Assembly (NCBI GenBank): GCA_019614645.1
Contig: JABWDB010000004.1
Span: 22,568,001 to 22,632,000, forward strand
Source of the DNA: Stratiolaelaps scimitus
Taxonomy: Eukaryota > Arthropoda > Arachnida > Mesostigmata > Laelapidae
Reading direction: 5' to 3'
Length of the DNA stretch: 64,000 nt
This document shows positions 1-12,000 of this stretch, piece after piece. The position numbers and the translations under genes are program-made. The notes under the pieces are model-generated. The model was not told the origin of the DNA and did no database searches. It saw only the letters and a program-made list of their open reading frames with translations. The first letter of the stretch is position 1; every line of letters starts with the position of its first letter.

Positions 1-41
1 TTGTCTGTCGGCCTGGATGCCTGCCTGAATAGACAGTGCTG

Positions 42-87
42 ATGGCTGGGACCTGCTGCTGCTGCTACTGTGGCTGCTGTTTGGGAG
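42..87 (+). CDS. SERINC: SERINC coding exon 1 (start codon, Cys-rich N terminus)
   Basis: The ATG at 42 opens 15 codons containing seven cysteines, followed by a GTAAAA donor at 88. It ends with one base of a codon, exactly what exon 2 needs. SERINC proteins start with a short Cys-rich stretch. The link across an 8.9-kb intron is inferred from phase and composition, not from transcripts. Confidence 0.5.
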
Positions 88-3000
88 GTAAAAGCTGCGG
101 GGCCGTTCGTTGCCTGAAGTGGGGTGTGTATGAAAGGGGAGGGAAGTACATAAGCAACAAGAACAGGACTGGCCAGGCTACGCTAGCAGGCAAACATGCC
201 GGAATTGGAAATTAGCTTCGTGCACTCAATGCGCGCGGTAACCCTGGTCCTATTGTATTCTATTGTGTTTTACCGTCGTTCGTTCCCTCATCCCAGTTGC
301 GCCGTCCACCGACGCCGAACGATGAAGTTGTCATAGTTGTTCGGGAGCCGTTGCCAGCCACGACCGGGGGCGGCGGCCTCAACAGCTTCGCCTCGACAGC
401 TACAACGACTGCTGCTGCTGCAGCAGCAACAACTATTGAAACTGACCCGAATCTCTTCCTCCGTTTGTTCCGACCGCCTTCGTGGTCCGCTCGCGAGCCA
501 CGAGCACAACTTCTTGTCCCGACAAAATTTTAATTTGCATTGATATTTATAATGCAGCAGATGTGTGCAAGTCAATGTGGGACGGAGGGAAGAGGGCTGG
601 TTCGGCTTTCGCGTCATGTTTGCATGCAACGCGGACGGGCGTTATCTGCACCTCTGTTTGTGTGGGTGTGTGTATGACTATGTGTATGGGCGATGTGTCC
701 TTTTTCGCGGACTCGGCTCCATCCGCTAGTCTAACCGAAGCGAAGCTCCTAGGCTGAGTTTGCCTTGGACCCACCAGCTAGTTAGCTAGCTCCTAGCCTG
801 GGTGACCCTTCAAAAACCTTTCATAGAGTCTGCATGAGAGATCATGTCGTTTTTCATTTGATTGATACAGGTAGCGCTGTGACGTTGGACCAGAACGCGT
901 CTGAAACCGACGGCTAGCCTTAGTGCAGATTTTTCGCACAGTTTGCTTCGTCATCATCATGTTCGGGCTGGGGCGAGAACTCAAAAATAGCCAGAGTGGT
1001 TCGCCTGCACAATATCGACTATTTGTTGACAGCGTACGTTAACAACTGAATGCCACGAATCGACTACAACTCGACTCCTTGTGTAGTTTCTCATTCGCGT
1101 ACGTTATATATCAGCGCTGAGCTTCCCGAGTAGCATTTATTCTGTGATGGGGAGATCCGAAATGAGAAGAGAACATCCCGTTCGTAAAGGGCGAAGTCGG
1201 AACAACATATGTAGGCACTGGCCGCCCCATCAAAGGAAACACAACGGCTGGTGCTACCGGAAGTTGCCGAATACACTTCGGTCGCCACAATCTGGTCGTG
1301 CAATCCTCATAACATGGCACTGAGGCGGAAACTGCTGCTGACTCAGTAGCGATGTTCGACATTGAACATCACAGATGTCATTTTTCGCCTTTGTTTATGA
1401 CGGCGGAAGACGCCGTTGAATATCAAGGCAAGGAGATGTCTGACGAATTTGTTCCCGCTATCGATGGAAGATTGCAATCATGTTTTGTGCGACATTCACT
1501 TGCCTCGGAGAGTACGCCGGGAACGCAGCAATGTATGAGATTTAATACTAGATCCTATTAGTATTATTAATAATACATTGGCTTAATCGATTTTCCGGCT
1601 TCGCCTTAACGATGTCGACTTATTCTTCATCAATGAAGTGTAAACGATCGAAATATATACAACAGCCTGGATACAGTGACCGCTCGAATACATTCGAGCA
1701 AGTGGTCGGATTTGGAGATGGATACGCATATAATATTAAAATGGTCTAGATAACGAAATAACCGCAGTACTCGTCAAACCCCACACATTCGATTACCGTA
1801 AAATCGAGCAAGAATGATAACCATTCCCTGCGACCTCTCAACCTATGTAATAACAGATAGAGGAAAAACATACCTTCAACAAACAAGTATGGTCACACAG
1901 TGATTAAAACGATTGACGGAATCTTCCCATCATTTTGCTTACAGGCTATCATATAATTATGAATCGTTTACTACACAGCGCACTGTCCCTCTGGCGACAT
2001 TCTATTGTGAATCATATTTAAACAAGTACTGTGCACCCAGCCAGCCAGTGTGCCAGCCTAAATGCGACGTCCATAGCGACACGGTTGGTTTCCGCCTGCA
2101 CATTTCTCTCTCCTCACACTCGGAAGAGAAAACATTAGAGTACACAAACATATAATACTAGAACGGAAAAAAGGTGCTGCGCATCAGCAATTTGACTTGT
2201 TTTTCGTTCGCGTCTCATATGCTCAGTGTACAGCTGCAATGTGACTGGAGAAGCTGCCGCTATCATGCGACAGACAGGCATACAAAGATGATGATGAGAG
2301 AGAGAGAGAGAGAGAGACACACAGTTGTATGGTGGTGGCAGATTGGCCCTTGATCCTTTCAAAAAACAGCGGGGTTCTCGGCGGCGACACACAGCCCTCC
2401 GCCTCGCGGCCCCAACGCCCCCATGGGCGGTCCGGTCGAGTGGGAAGCTGACCGATCCTCTGCCGCGTGCTGTTTCCACTCAGCGAGAAGGAAGCAAGCA
2501 CAGAGATACAGCCATCACAGCAGGACGACGACGACGTACAGAGATGATAACGGGCACGGGGTCGGGCGTGTAGACATAACGTCTGTGTGGGCTCCTTCGT
2601 CCTTAGACGAACTTTATCCTCTCTGCCGACAACGCGCGTTTGGGATGTTCAACGCTTTATTTCACAGAACGAGGGCCAGGGTAGGCGGTGCTGCACCGTG
2701 CCATCTCTTGTGCCTTTATTCGTTGGCGCGCCCGTCCTTCGGGGATCAGGCGAAATAAGGCTCAGCTTCCAGCTCTGCAGCGGCTCGAGGAGCTCCGCGT
2801 CCGCAGAGCCAGCTCGGAACGACCGACATCCGTAGCAAGTGTCTGACTAACACATAGCCCAGCTGCCAGGACAGCAGCACTAGTGCGGCTGGTACCCACC
2901 ACCACTACAACTACTAAACATTACTACCACCTCTGCTATTTTTACTGCTGATGCCGGTAGCAGCTTTACCTTACACGAGATGACAAACGCGTCCCACAGT

Positions 3001-6000
3001 AGGCCGCGGGGGGTGGGGGTGGAAGAGGCAAAAGAACAAAGAGCAGGCGTACAACAGTAGTAAACCCCTGTTAGCCTGCCTTGATCCTGCGCATGATGAG
3101 GTATTGTTGAAACTGTGTTACACATGTGATTTCGACACTTCGCCGTGGGTTCACGTTAGACCTGGTAGCGTGGGGTTCATTAGTCGATTGCAGTTGCCAC
3201 TCCGAAGACGAATGGCGGCTCGTAAAGTGACTGCGACGATTCGCTGGAACGATGAACACTGCTTTGTGCTACAAACGGGACAGAAATGTAACAGAAACCC
3301 GCTCTAAACTGCAAATTAGGGTGTAGCCATATTTCTTTTCTTTGCCGAAATTAGCAGAGGGACCGTGTGTATACTCCGCTCCTCCTGGTTCAATTTGACG
3401 AGAGCAAAGGCAAGTACCAAGAATTTCTAGCTACAAGCGTCGCTTTAATATGACGGGTACGCCGTGCCGTCGTAAGCGCGATTGCCGCTGTTTCAGGCGT
3501 TTTGCGAGTTTACACCAATTTTACGAATGTCTAGTTCCATGTATACATGACACGTTCGTGCAGTAGCCGCCGAATACGAAAAACGACAGATTAGCGAGTT
3601 ATTTCCGGTAGCTATCGTCTCTATTCTGAGTATCTCGGGGCGCGGTCCGTTTCAGCGCTCCAGGCCAACTGAGATGAGGGCACGCACCCGCCGAAGAGAA
3701 GAAGCAGTGCAATGTAGGGGGTGGGCTTTGGGTGGATGGGTTTAGACCGCTTGCGTACGCCAGATGGCTTTGCTTAGGGTAGCAGGACACAAGTCCTCTG
3801 GATGGTCTAGTGGTGAGCGTTATGGACTGCTAGACCAGAGGGACGCGGGTTCAAATTCTGTCAGAGGCGTAGAGTCTTTGGAGTTCTTTATCGTCTTTCT
3901 TTATCTGAAGATTCTCGCCAGGTACGAGGAAGGAAGAGAATAAGCAAAGGTGGCCCCGACAGGTCCTCGTAGTAATACTTAAGGTTAAGAGTTGGGGCCT
4001 GTCAGATAGGGGAACAGCTGAGGGTCTGCTCGAAAAACAATTATTTAGTGCAGCAGGACACGAAAAACGGGCACCAACCAGAATGGCAAAGCCTTTCCTC
4101 TGAAGGGCGGTACAACAACGGGTCATACAAGCGCACTCAGCGGGAGCAGGAGCCAATTGCACCCATTATTTTGCATCGTTGCCGCAGGCTTCTCGTCTTT
4201 GCCCTCTTGCAGTTCCAACGCCAGATGCGGAGGGACAAATGTGAAAGCATCGACTGACTATCGTTAAATGGACGTGGTCCGGCCATGGGTCACACACACT
4301 TTCTCGGACCCTACCCAAGGAAGCAGGACGAGCTGACAGCTCACCTGCGGTCAGGATAACACAGCTCGATGGGTAGCTTTCGACGAGATGTACTGGAACC
4401 AGACTGAAGAGGAGATCAAGCGTGTTGTAAATGGGGTTTCGGCCCTTCCAAACTAATCTTTGTTGTTGCATTTGAAATTAAGAGATACCAGTGCCAGGAT
4501 ACGACCGCGTCACTAAGTCACGACTACTACATTTAGTGTACGGTATTGCATCGGAGATGTTGTCTACAGAGGAACAAACATCTCGACTTTGACCACTTGA
4601 CGCGGCGGCCCGATTCAACCATACACAACTCTAATTCATTTACGCACTCAAATTCATTGTATTGTAGTTAGGCGTAGAGAACTCGCACAGTTTGTTGTGC
4701 TTCATATACGTTTACTACTTGTTGTCTGTATATTAACTTATCTCGACGAGACGTAACGCCTGTTGATACGCCTTCTGCGTCTGGACCCTTGCCTCTCGGT
4801 AACTTTCCACACAGAATTGGCAAATACACATCACAATTGTAATAAATTATCACACCAAAATAAACTTGTCGTCTATTCTCCGATAGCGCGGTCCCAAAAA
4901 AAAAATATATATATATACCCGACTATAGCGACATGGAGTCGACGTCGACACGGTGCAAGCACGAACCGATCCAACGGTTGGGCGGGCTCAACACGCTAAC
5001 GCCGTCTCTCGTGTCAAATATAATACATCACTCATCTAACACAATACACTAGCCTTCGTCGAAGGTAGTTAAAATCGATTACGCGATATTTTCATCGAAA
5101 GATCGCTGATATTAAAAAAACACGGGTCCTATGTAGTCGGCCAGTAGGTCCACGAGAAGACGTGACCAAATTAGAATTCCGTACGCGACCTGATGCGTAG
5201 AGTATTGCCCGTCATCTGGATGTGTACTGTACGTTGAAGGGTGGGGGACCCAGGGCAAGGCTTAAACACCCGAGCACGTAAACGAGTGCCGCCTTGAGGT
5301 AAAGCGATGTCGGCCAAAATCATCCGAAAGCGGAATGTTTCACATATCTCTATTGCTGCGATACCGCGTTGTCCGAGGACGCGGGCTCTTCCCGATTGGA
5401 TAGGCTGGCCCATGCCGAACTAAAGAGATCGCTTGATTTGCTACTGGAGAACGGCATATACTGGATAGCGAAGGTGTACATTGCGCGGACACTGTTGTCC
5501 ACCGATCATCCGTCTGGAACCTCGATAATACAGCGTCATCGTTCACGGCCAGGGAACCGTCGGGGAACGCTATCACGGACCTTAGATCTTGAGATCCTCT
5601 ATAAATTGAGAGCAGATTGTCGTTGAACCGAATTGAAGCTACTCTGTTGCAGTGAACGCGTAGCTATCTTACGTTTTGGGAACGACTATAATTGACTACA
5701 GGTTATAACCTGACCTCGCGTGTCCGCGGGGGTTAAAATTCGGACATTTCTAGTCGCTTGAGAAGATATACAAATAGGACACAGTTTGGGCGTCAAGCGT
5801 AGTTACATCGAATCCGCCGACGGTAAGCTAGTTAATAAATCCGAAGAAGAATCTGGAAATATTCAGATTGTTCAGCAGATCGTTCGCCGGGACACGAAGT
5901 TCTAGTTTGACACTCAGATCGACCACGTAGGCTTATTCAATAAAAAAAGATGCTTTGAATTTTTTTTATATATAAACCGCGATGAATGTACGTAATCGCC

Positions 6001-9000
6001 GGTTAACAATGGTGAACGCGTTGTCGAATTTACCCCATGCCTTTCGAAGCCAACGACGGTTCGACGGTTAAGCAGTGGATTAGCATTGCTGATTAAAAAT
6101 AAACATATCGTATTTGATAGGTAGATGGTCAACTTTCAAGAGGCACTTGTTATATCGTTAACTATATACGCTACATACAGCGATAGATTCATCTACTTAC
6201 CGATAGCTATGAGTGTTACGAGAAGCAGCACCGAGAATACAGCCGTGATCGCGTAGATCGCCAGCGACGTCAGTTGTTCCAGCATTTTGATAGTTTATCA
6301 GCTCTTATTATTGTTGTTGTTGTTTAATTCCTCCTTCTTCTAAGTCTACGCTCGTCTCGAACACTCCCAGGTTGGCATGAATCTTCTCGTAGATAAACAT
6401 GCACATATGAATGAATGGCCGATGTTTCAATACGAATGCTCACACTTATATAGAAGTCGAGACGCGCGATGCTGCTGGACGTCTGTCTCTCCCCGTTAGT
6501 AAATAAGACCTATCTCTAAATACTGATGAATGAGGAGCAACACAAACAGCTTTCCGCTGACCGCTTTATCTCGGAGAACTTCGACCGTCACCCGCCGCAA
6601 CAACAGAGGCGCGAGTGGCTGGCAATTTATGTTGTCACAGAGCACTCCGAACTTAACGTACTCAATGCGTGATGGGAGGAGAGGGCATGAAATCGACGAG
6701 TCCACGCCACCAGAGATGAGTTTCTTCTAAGGTGTCTTCCAATTTGTTGCGTTTGTGACAGCCTCACCGCTCCTTCTCAGCAGTAGCATCACCCGATGGC
6801 GAAGTCACACAACCCTAATAGTACAAATACAAACAGAGAACTGCTGTTAGAGCTCAGCATTGTGACGAACCAGAAACAGTGACGCTTCACAAGATTCACT
6901 CGACAATAAACAAGCCCGCTGGAGTGCAAACGTCAAACTGAAAACAGATGTTCGAAATACTGAGGCGGGAAAAACAAAGGGATATTTGCCTGATTATAGG
7001 GATATTTGCCTGATTAACACGTGGCGTAACATGTCAATGTATCCCGAGGACACACCGGCAGAAAAGATATGAACGTGATTATGTGCACACCTATCTAAAC
7101 AAGTGGCAGAACAACGAGAGTGGAACACAAATGACAACACGTTTGACAAGGCCGCGATTAACCGCTTGGTTTACGGCGTTCGACATTCGATTCGACGCAC
7201 AGTAGCGGCACCAGCAGAATCAAAATCATTAATCGCTACACTCCACAGCTCTACGTACGGTAAGCTGCGGACCACATCAGCGGTCCAGCCGTCGCCTCAA
7301 TCCGAGCTAATTAACTGCCCCTGTTCGCGTCTCAGCGAAAACGGTGGACATCGGTGATGGTAGTGGTGGTGGTGCTGCTGCTGTAACCGATTCCCTCTGT
7401 GTTGTCAATCTTTGCGCACTTTCAGTGCACAGACCATCTACAGCTAGCACCCGAACCGCTTACTCGAAAATGCTCTCACCACACCGCACTTACTTGGTTG
7501 TGCCGTCACTCGTTGTGCCGATGCTTCGGCCGTCTGCCAATTGTCGATCAAATCATCATTTACCTATATGATCATATGCAGAGGCGGGATGCCCCCAGCG
7601 GCGTGGTCACGCTCTTGCTCGAGCCGTTTGTCGAGCAGCAAGCGGTGGCAGTAGGCAGTCGGTTTGTTATGCTCGATGTCCTCCTCACACTGCGGCCGTC
7701 GGCGTTGCGAAGGAAGAATGGGAGAGATTGCTCGACGCATGCTAGAAGCGCCGAGAGTCGAAGTGGGGACGTTCTGGGAGTGGTGAGGCGGTCAGGGCGG
7801 GGAGCCGCCTGCTGGATGTGGGAAGGGCAGCGCTGGCTACCGGATAAGGCGGAAGAATGGGGCTATTGGAGGGAACGAGAGAGCACGCCAGCGAGTAACA
7901 TCAACGCGCGAGAAACGGAATTCTGTATCGACGATATGAGGAATCAGAGGCAATTTTTGACGGCGTGTCGTCGCCAGCCTCGTCATACGCTGAACTGACA
8001 ACATCGAATGAAAAAGGGAGGTAGCACGTAGAAAGGGAGAACAACGGAGAGCCAGCCGGACTTCAGAGACTCGGAGCTGATGATGAGAGAAAGTCGGTAT
8101 TGAGCTTTCTCGAGTGGTCCTCCTGACCGCGGTGGATGCACCCCTCGACCTCGAAAACATAACGCTGCTCTATATAGCTCCAAATAATTCGGCATAGGCT
8201 CGTGCGCCATGAATGTTGTCATTGTAGGTAGCCGAGCATGTTGAACACATACAACCGTCCCGGTTGACATCAAAACGCCAACAAACATGTGCGTTCCGTA
8301 TCAACGATCAATATACTACGGGTCTGCCCTCTACTTGAATTAAGTCTGTAAAAAAACTGGGGGGGGGGTGTGGAGCGTCGCAAATTGATATGTACTTTTG
8401 TTGCAAATTCAATGAAGGGTTTATTTTGCTCGAAAAATAGAAGGATCAAGTTTAGCGACTTTTAACGTAAGTGGCTTTGACCGTCATATTCTGGTCTCAA
8501 AATGATCTTGTAAAATTCTACCTCACTCGATATCTTGTTGAATTTATCGAGGAAAAATGCTTCTACATAACGAGCAAACATTCAGTAGTAGTATTATTAT
8601 TATTGTTATAATTATCACTAATATAATCTATAGGATAGGATGGGCTTAAGAAGCTAATCAGCCTAAAAGGAGACTAATTACAATAACATTGCCCACCCCT
8701 TTGTAGAAGATCATTCAACACTGTATTCAACTATATCCGCTGAGTGGATCTTATTCGCCAAGTGGGCAAGGAAGTATGGACCCACATGCATAAATCTTCT
8801 TTTATTGAATGCGAATTAAACGAGAATAAAACGCAGCATGGAACGGACAACGGTATCATTAACCATGATCATCAGCACGGCGTCATATGTATATATACAA
8901 TAGTATAATGTATGGCTGTATCGTATAAAAATCGAAATCGCTATTTGTTTAATGCTAATTAGCAGTATCTTATTCTCATCTGGATGTCTCCCTCTCTCTG

Positions 9001-12000
9001 TGTGTGTGTGTGACTATTCCAGCATGGAAAAGTTCAACATCGACTCGTCTGATGTACCTGCTCATCTTTACGGTGATCTCATTTGTGTGCTGCGTCATGC
9101 TATCGAACAGGTTGGTATAGCTGTCATTTATGTCGCTTGTTGAGACACTTGGAAGCTAATTGTTTTCAATGTATTAGATTGTAACAATCGTGAGATGACG
9201 CTGTAGAAACGTGGCTGATCATCACCGCTCGGAGTGCGTGGGGTTTGTATCGTAGATTGAACAGGCATCGTTCAGTGGTGGGATGTTTGTAAATGATAGC
9301 CAGGTAATTAACTGGTTACTGTGCGCTACTGGACAATCGCGTAGGATCCTTCCTTCTGCAGCGGCCTAGTCCATGCTGTGAGGCGTAGAGACAAGGACAT
9401 CGCATGCCTCGGGTGTGACCATGACGGTCTCGGGTGGACGCCCTGCCCCAACTGCGTCACTATTTATTGTATATTTTAATATATAATACAATATATACAA
9501 TAATGAAATAAGAGCACCCCTCTACATATTGAGTTACTTGAAAATACGAGAGAACTACAGAGGTCAAAAATTAGACTTGTCTTCTATAGTCTAAACGAAA
9601 TACCAAAATAAAATTAATACCAATAATTATAATCGTTTCGGGTTTTACGGGCAGATTTTTAGAAATAACTTCAGTCGTTTTCCATTTCGAGAAAACCTTA
9701 CAAAGAGCTCATTAATGTCGAACTGGTAGTTTGATAAGCTGCAGAAAGGCCAATATTGCACTCTGCAGCGCCCTAACTAAATACTACCAGCAATGACTCG
9801 GAAAAACAACGATAACTCTGTATTGTCACTATTATTATTATTATAATTATTTATACAACTATTGCTATAGCTACATGTTGGACTTTTGACATTTTGACAG
9901 CCACCGCAGGCAAGGCAATAGCAAAAAATCTACTTATAGCGTATATTTATCATATCATGGACGTGACTGGCATTTGGTCTTAACTCCATAGGTTGAATGA
10001 TATAACGTACAGTCTCTAGGTCAATTAGCGATATTTGTTTAGCCAATGGCGGAACATGTATTTGCATGATATTTGCGTTCGTGCTGTCGTGGAAAGGTTA
10101 CAATATCAATAATATTGGTTAGGCAGTGAGGATTTCCGTTGCTGTTATTTCCATTAGATATAAGTACAATTAAAAATAAGTCAATTTCCTCTTATAGATA
10201 GGGCAGTACTGTTATAATCGTAAAAATAGTCTACGTACATGAATGCTATTCTTGATTATTTCGATATTACAAGAAGGAAATGTTTTACTGATTTATTAGA
10301 GAAGGTGCAATTTTTACAATGCTGAGGTTCCATTACATGTCACCAGGTGACCGGACTCGAACCTGCGGATTCCGGCTTGTTGCAGCCATAGGCTCAGCAG
10401 GGACAAGGCTATCAAGCTGAAAGAACATATTACTTGATACCATTATTGTCGTTATAATCACCAAGCCCGACACTGATGTGTTCTCAATATTTTTATTATT
10501 ATTATTATTGATTATGACGCAAAGATTAATTTGGCATTTCCCCTCTGGAGTTCTAGCTGCACCCTTCCTCTATAGAAACTCAAATAGAGCTTTCCTGCTT
10601 TCCGCGTTTATTTCGAATACCATTTCGTTCCATATCTTCCAATTACAATTAACCAATGCTAATCATGACAATAATGCCAATTATTCGTTTGTGGCTGATG
10701 ATGCATGTAACACCGAAGCGTGGTGCGATGGGCGGATCAGCGTTTCGACATGTGTCGCCCTCTGAACTGCGGTTCAGATGCGGGTTACCTGCTCGTGTAT
10801 CGCACCATGCTCTGTGTGGCCCTGTTCCACCTCGCCATGGCGGTACTCACGATCGGTGTCCAGAATTCACGGGACATCGTATCAGGCGCACAGCAGGGCT
10901 TCTGGGCGTTCAAGGTAGGTTCGTGAGTTGTATTGTTTACAGATTTCGTGAGTGATAGCCTTATCCTTGAGCTGGCGGGGCTGTAGTTGCTAGCAGCGTT
11001 GCTTTTCGCTGGCTTCACCCCGTCACGTGATTATCCTGACTACTAGAATACGTATATTATTAATATTATGCTTCAGATGCTAAATGCTACCACCGCAATG
11101 GATGCAGTGAGGGGACGTAATTAGGTTATGAACAAAAAAATCATATGAGTCATGAGAGCGGGAATATTGTGACGAACATCAAATCGAATTAAACAAGAAC
11201 AGAATCATCTGCTCAGAATTCGTCTTCGTGTGTGGCTATAACGCTGTTTTAACCTTTTGGCACAGGTAATAATTCTGGTGGGAATGGTGATGCTATCAAT
11301 TCGAGTGCGACTTCCCCCAGGTGTGTTTATCGGTATCGTCAAGTACGCTGGACTTTGGGGAGGTTTCGGATTCATGGTCTTCGCCTACCTGGTCATGCTT
11401 GAGAGCGCCTATAAGTGAGTAGCTCCAATGGCATTTTGGCCGTGCGCTAGTTAATATATAATAACATTAATAGCTTAGATAGCTTAGGTTGAAACAACGC
11501 GGACCGTCGTTGTCGCTACGACGAGTCAATGTTTAATTGTGTCTTTAATAAACCTGTCATTTTCACTAGAATTCACCTAACGGGAAGGCGTTGTACTTGA
11601 CACGATCTTCTCAAATCGTTGTCTCACATTAGTGGCAACACATGCTAGCATAACGATATAGTATGACCAGTAAAAAATTCATAGGTACGCAAAATGATTT
11701 AGTAACACCTCACCTTCACAACTTTCTCCATGGTCAACAACAACAACAACTCGTTTTCATTTTTGCACCGCCGTTCTTGACGGTCAAATGCATCTATCTG
11801 GCCTGCTCCCACCCAGGTACGAAGACTGCTTGGCGCGTAATGGCCGACTGGTTAAGGTGATTGTAATGGGGGTGTTAGCGATGCTGTGCTCAGGCGCTAT
11901 TATGTGGACACGCTTCGAACGTGACGCGGACGGTGCCGACTCAAAGGGTGAATCTGGAGGCGGCAATGCGGATCAGGCGTCAAAGTGTGTGGCAAAGCAC

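Larger units (their letters stand above)
88..9022. other. SERINC intron 1 (large, mostly non-coding)
   Basis: About 8.9 kb without a supportable plus-strand gene. It contains GC-richer patches (300-530, 2330-2830, 7300-7990) with chance open frames, (GA)n at 2297-2317, a SINE at 3791-4051, minus-strand coding relics at 5167-6285, a 20-bp tandem duplication at 6979-7016 and a G tract near 8361. Confidence 0.5.

Noticed and set aside
7399..7998. 199-codon plus-strand frame in SERINC intron 1
   Set aside because: GC-rich region with overlapping open frames on the other strand, arbitrary composition and no motifs; probably chance.
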